13,604 nucleotides of DNA from Acidobacteriota bacterium. GTDB taxonomy: Bacteria; Acidobacteriota; Blastocatellia; Pyrinomonadales; Pyrinomonadaceae. Below are positions 12,795 through 13,604 of the stretch, one piece after another. Where the stretch lies: contig QHXE01000499.1 in assembly GCA_003222835.1 (NCBI GenBank), forward strand, positions 1 to 13,604, given 5' to 3'. Within the stretch, counting starts at the first letter, position 1. Every line of letters starts with the position of its first letter. A model generated the notes under the pieces. The model had not been told where the DNA came from. It made no database searches and saw only the letters and a program-made list of their open reading frames with translations. The position numbers and the translations under genes are program-made.

Positions 12795-13604
<810 letters not shown>

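Overview
The window is a chromosomal piece from a bacterium. The make-up suggests a soil-type Acidobacteriota of the Blastocatellia/Pyrinomonadales kind. This is inference from three things: an arginine cluster with an argF'-type carbamoyltransferase, duplicated retropepsin-like and protease-TPR envelope proteins, and very dense intergenic inverted repeats. There is no rRNA or marker gene to prove it.

Positions 1-5798 (+ strand) hold an arginine-biosynthesis cluster in the order argG (3' end only), a P-loop NTPase of unknown function, argC, argD, argF' (N-acyl-ornithine carbamoyltransferase) and argB. argC and argF' are intact. argD and argB are each broken by one internal, out-of-frame deletion in the catalytic core (about 50 and about 90 nt). 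Everything else in both genes is well preserved, so either the strain recently became an arginine auxotroph or the assembly is wrong at two places. argF' has unusual residues at the positions that set acetyl versus succinyl specificity.

Positions 5947-9952 hold envelope or secreted functions. They are a duplicated aspartyl protease with one altered active-site triplet (-), a small secreted tyrosine-rich glycine-zipper protein with a good sigma-54 promoter (+), a trypsin/HtrA-like protease fused to seven TPR repeats (-), and a single-pass membrane protein of unknown function (-).

Positions 10217-13604 hold housekeeping genes: proS (-), rpiB (+) and the first 270 codons of glyA (+).

The intergenic DNA is striking. 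Nearly every gap carries an inverted or tandem repeat, drawn from at least eight sequence families, and two families appear twice. Repeat sequence supplies the stop codons and C-terminal tails of argG, the P-loop gene and the membrane protein, and the ribosome-binding site of argD. The one clear repeat-free gap is the divergent promoter region 6889-7114. The best-structured element is a 248-bp composite (9966-10213) whose two ends carry hairpins that differ by compensatory base-pair changes. I see no CRISPR array, transposase, phage gene, tRNA or rRNA.
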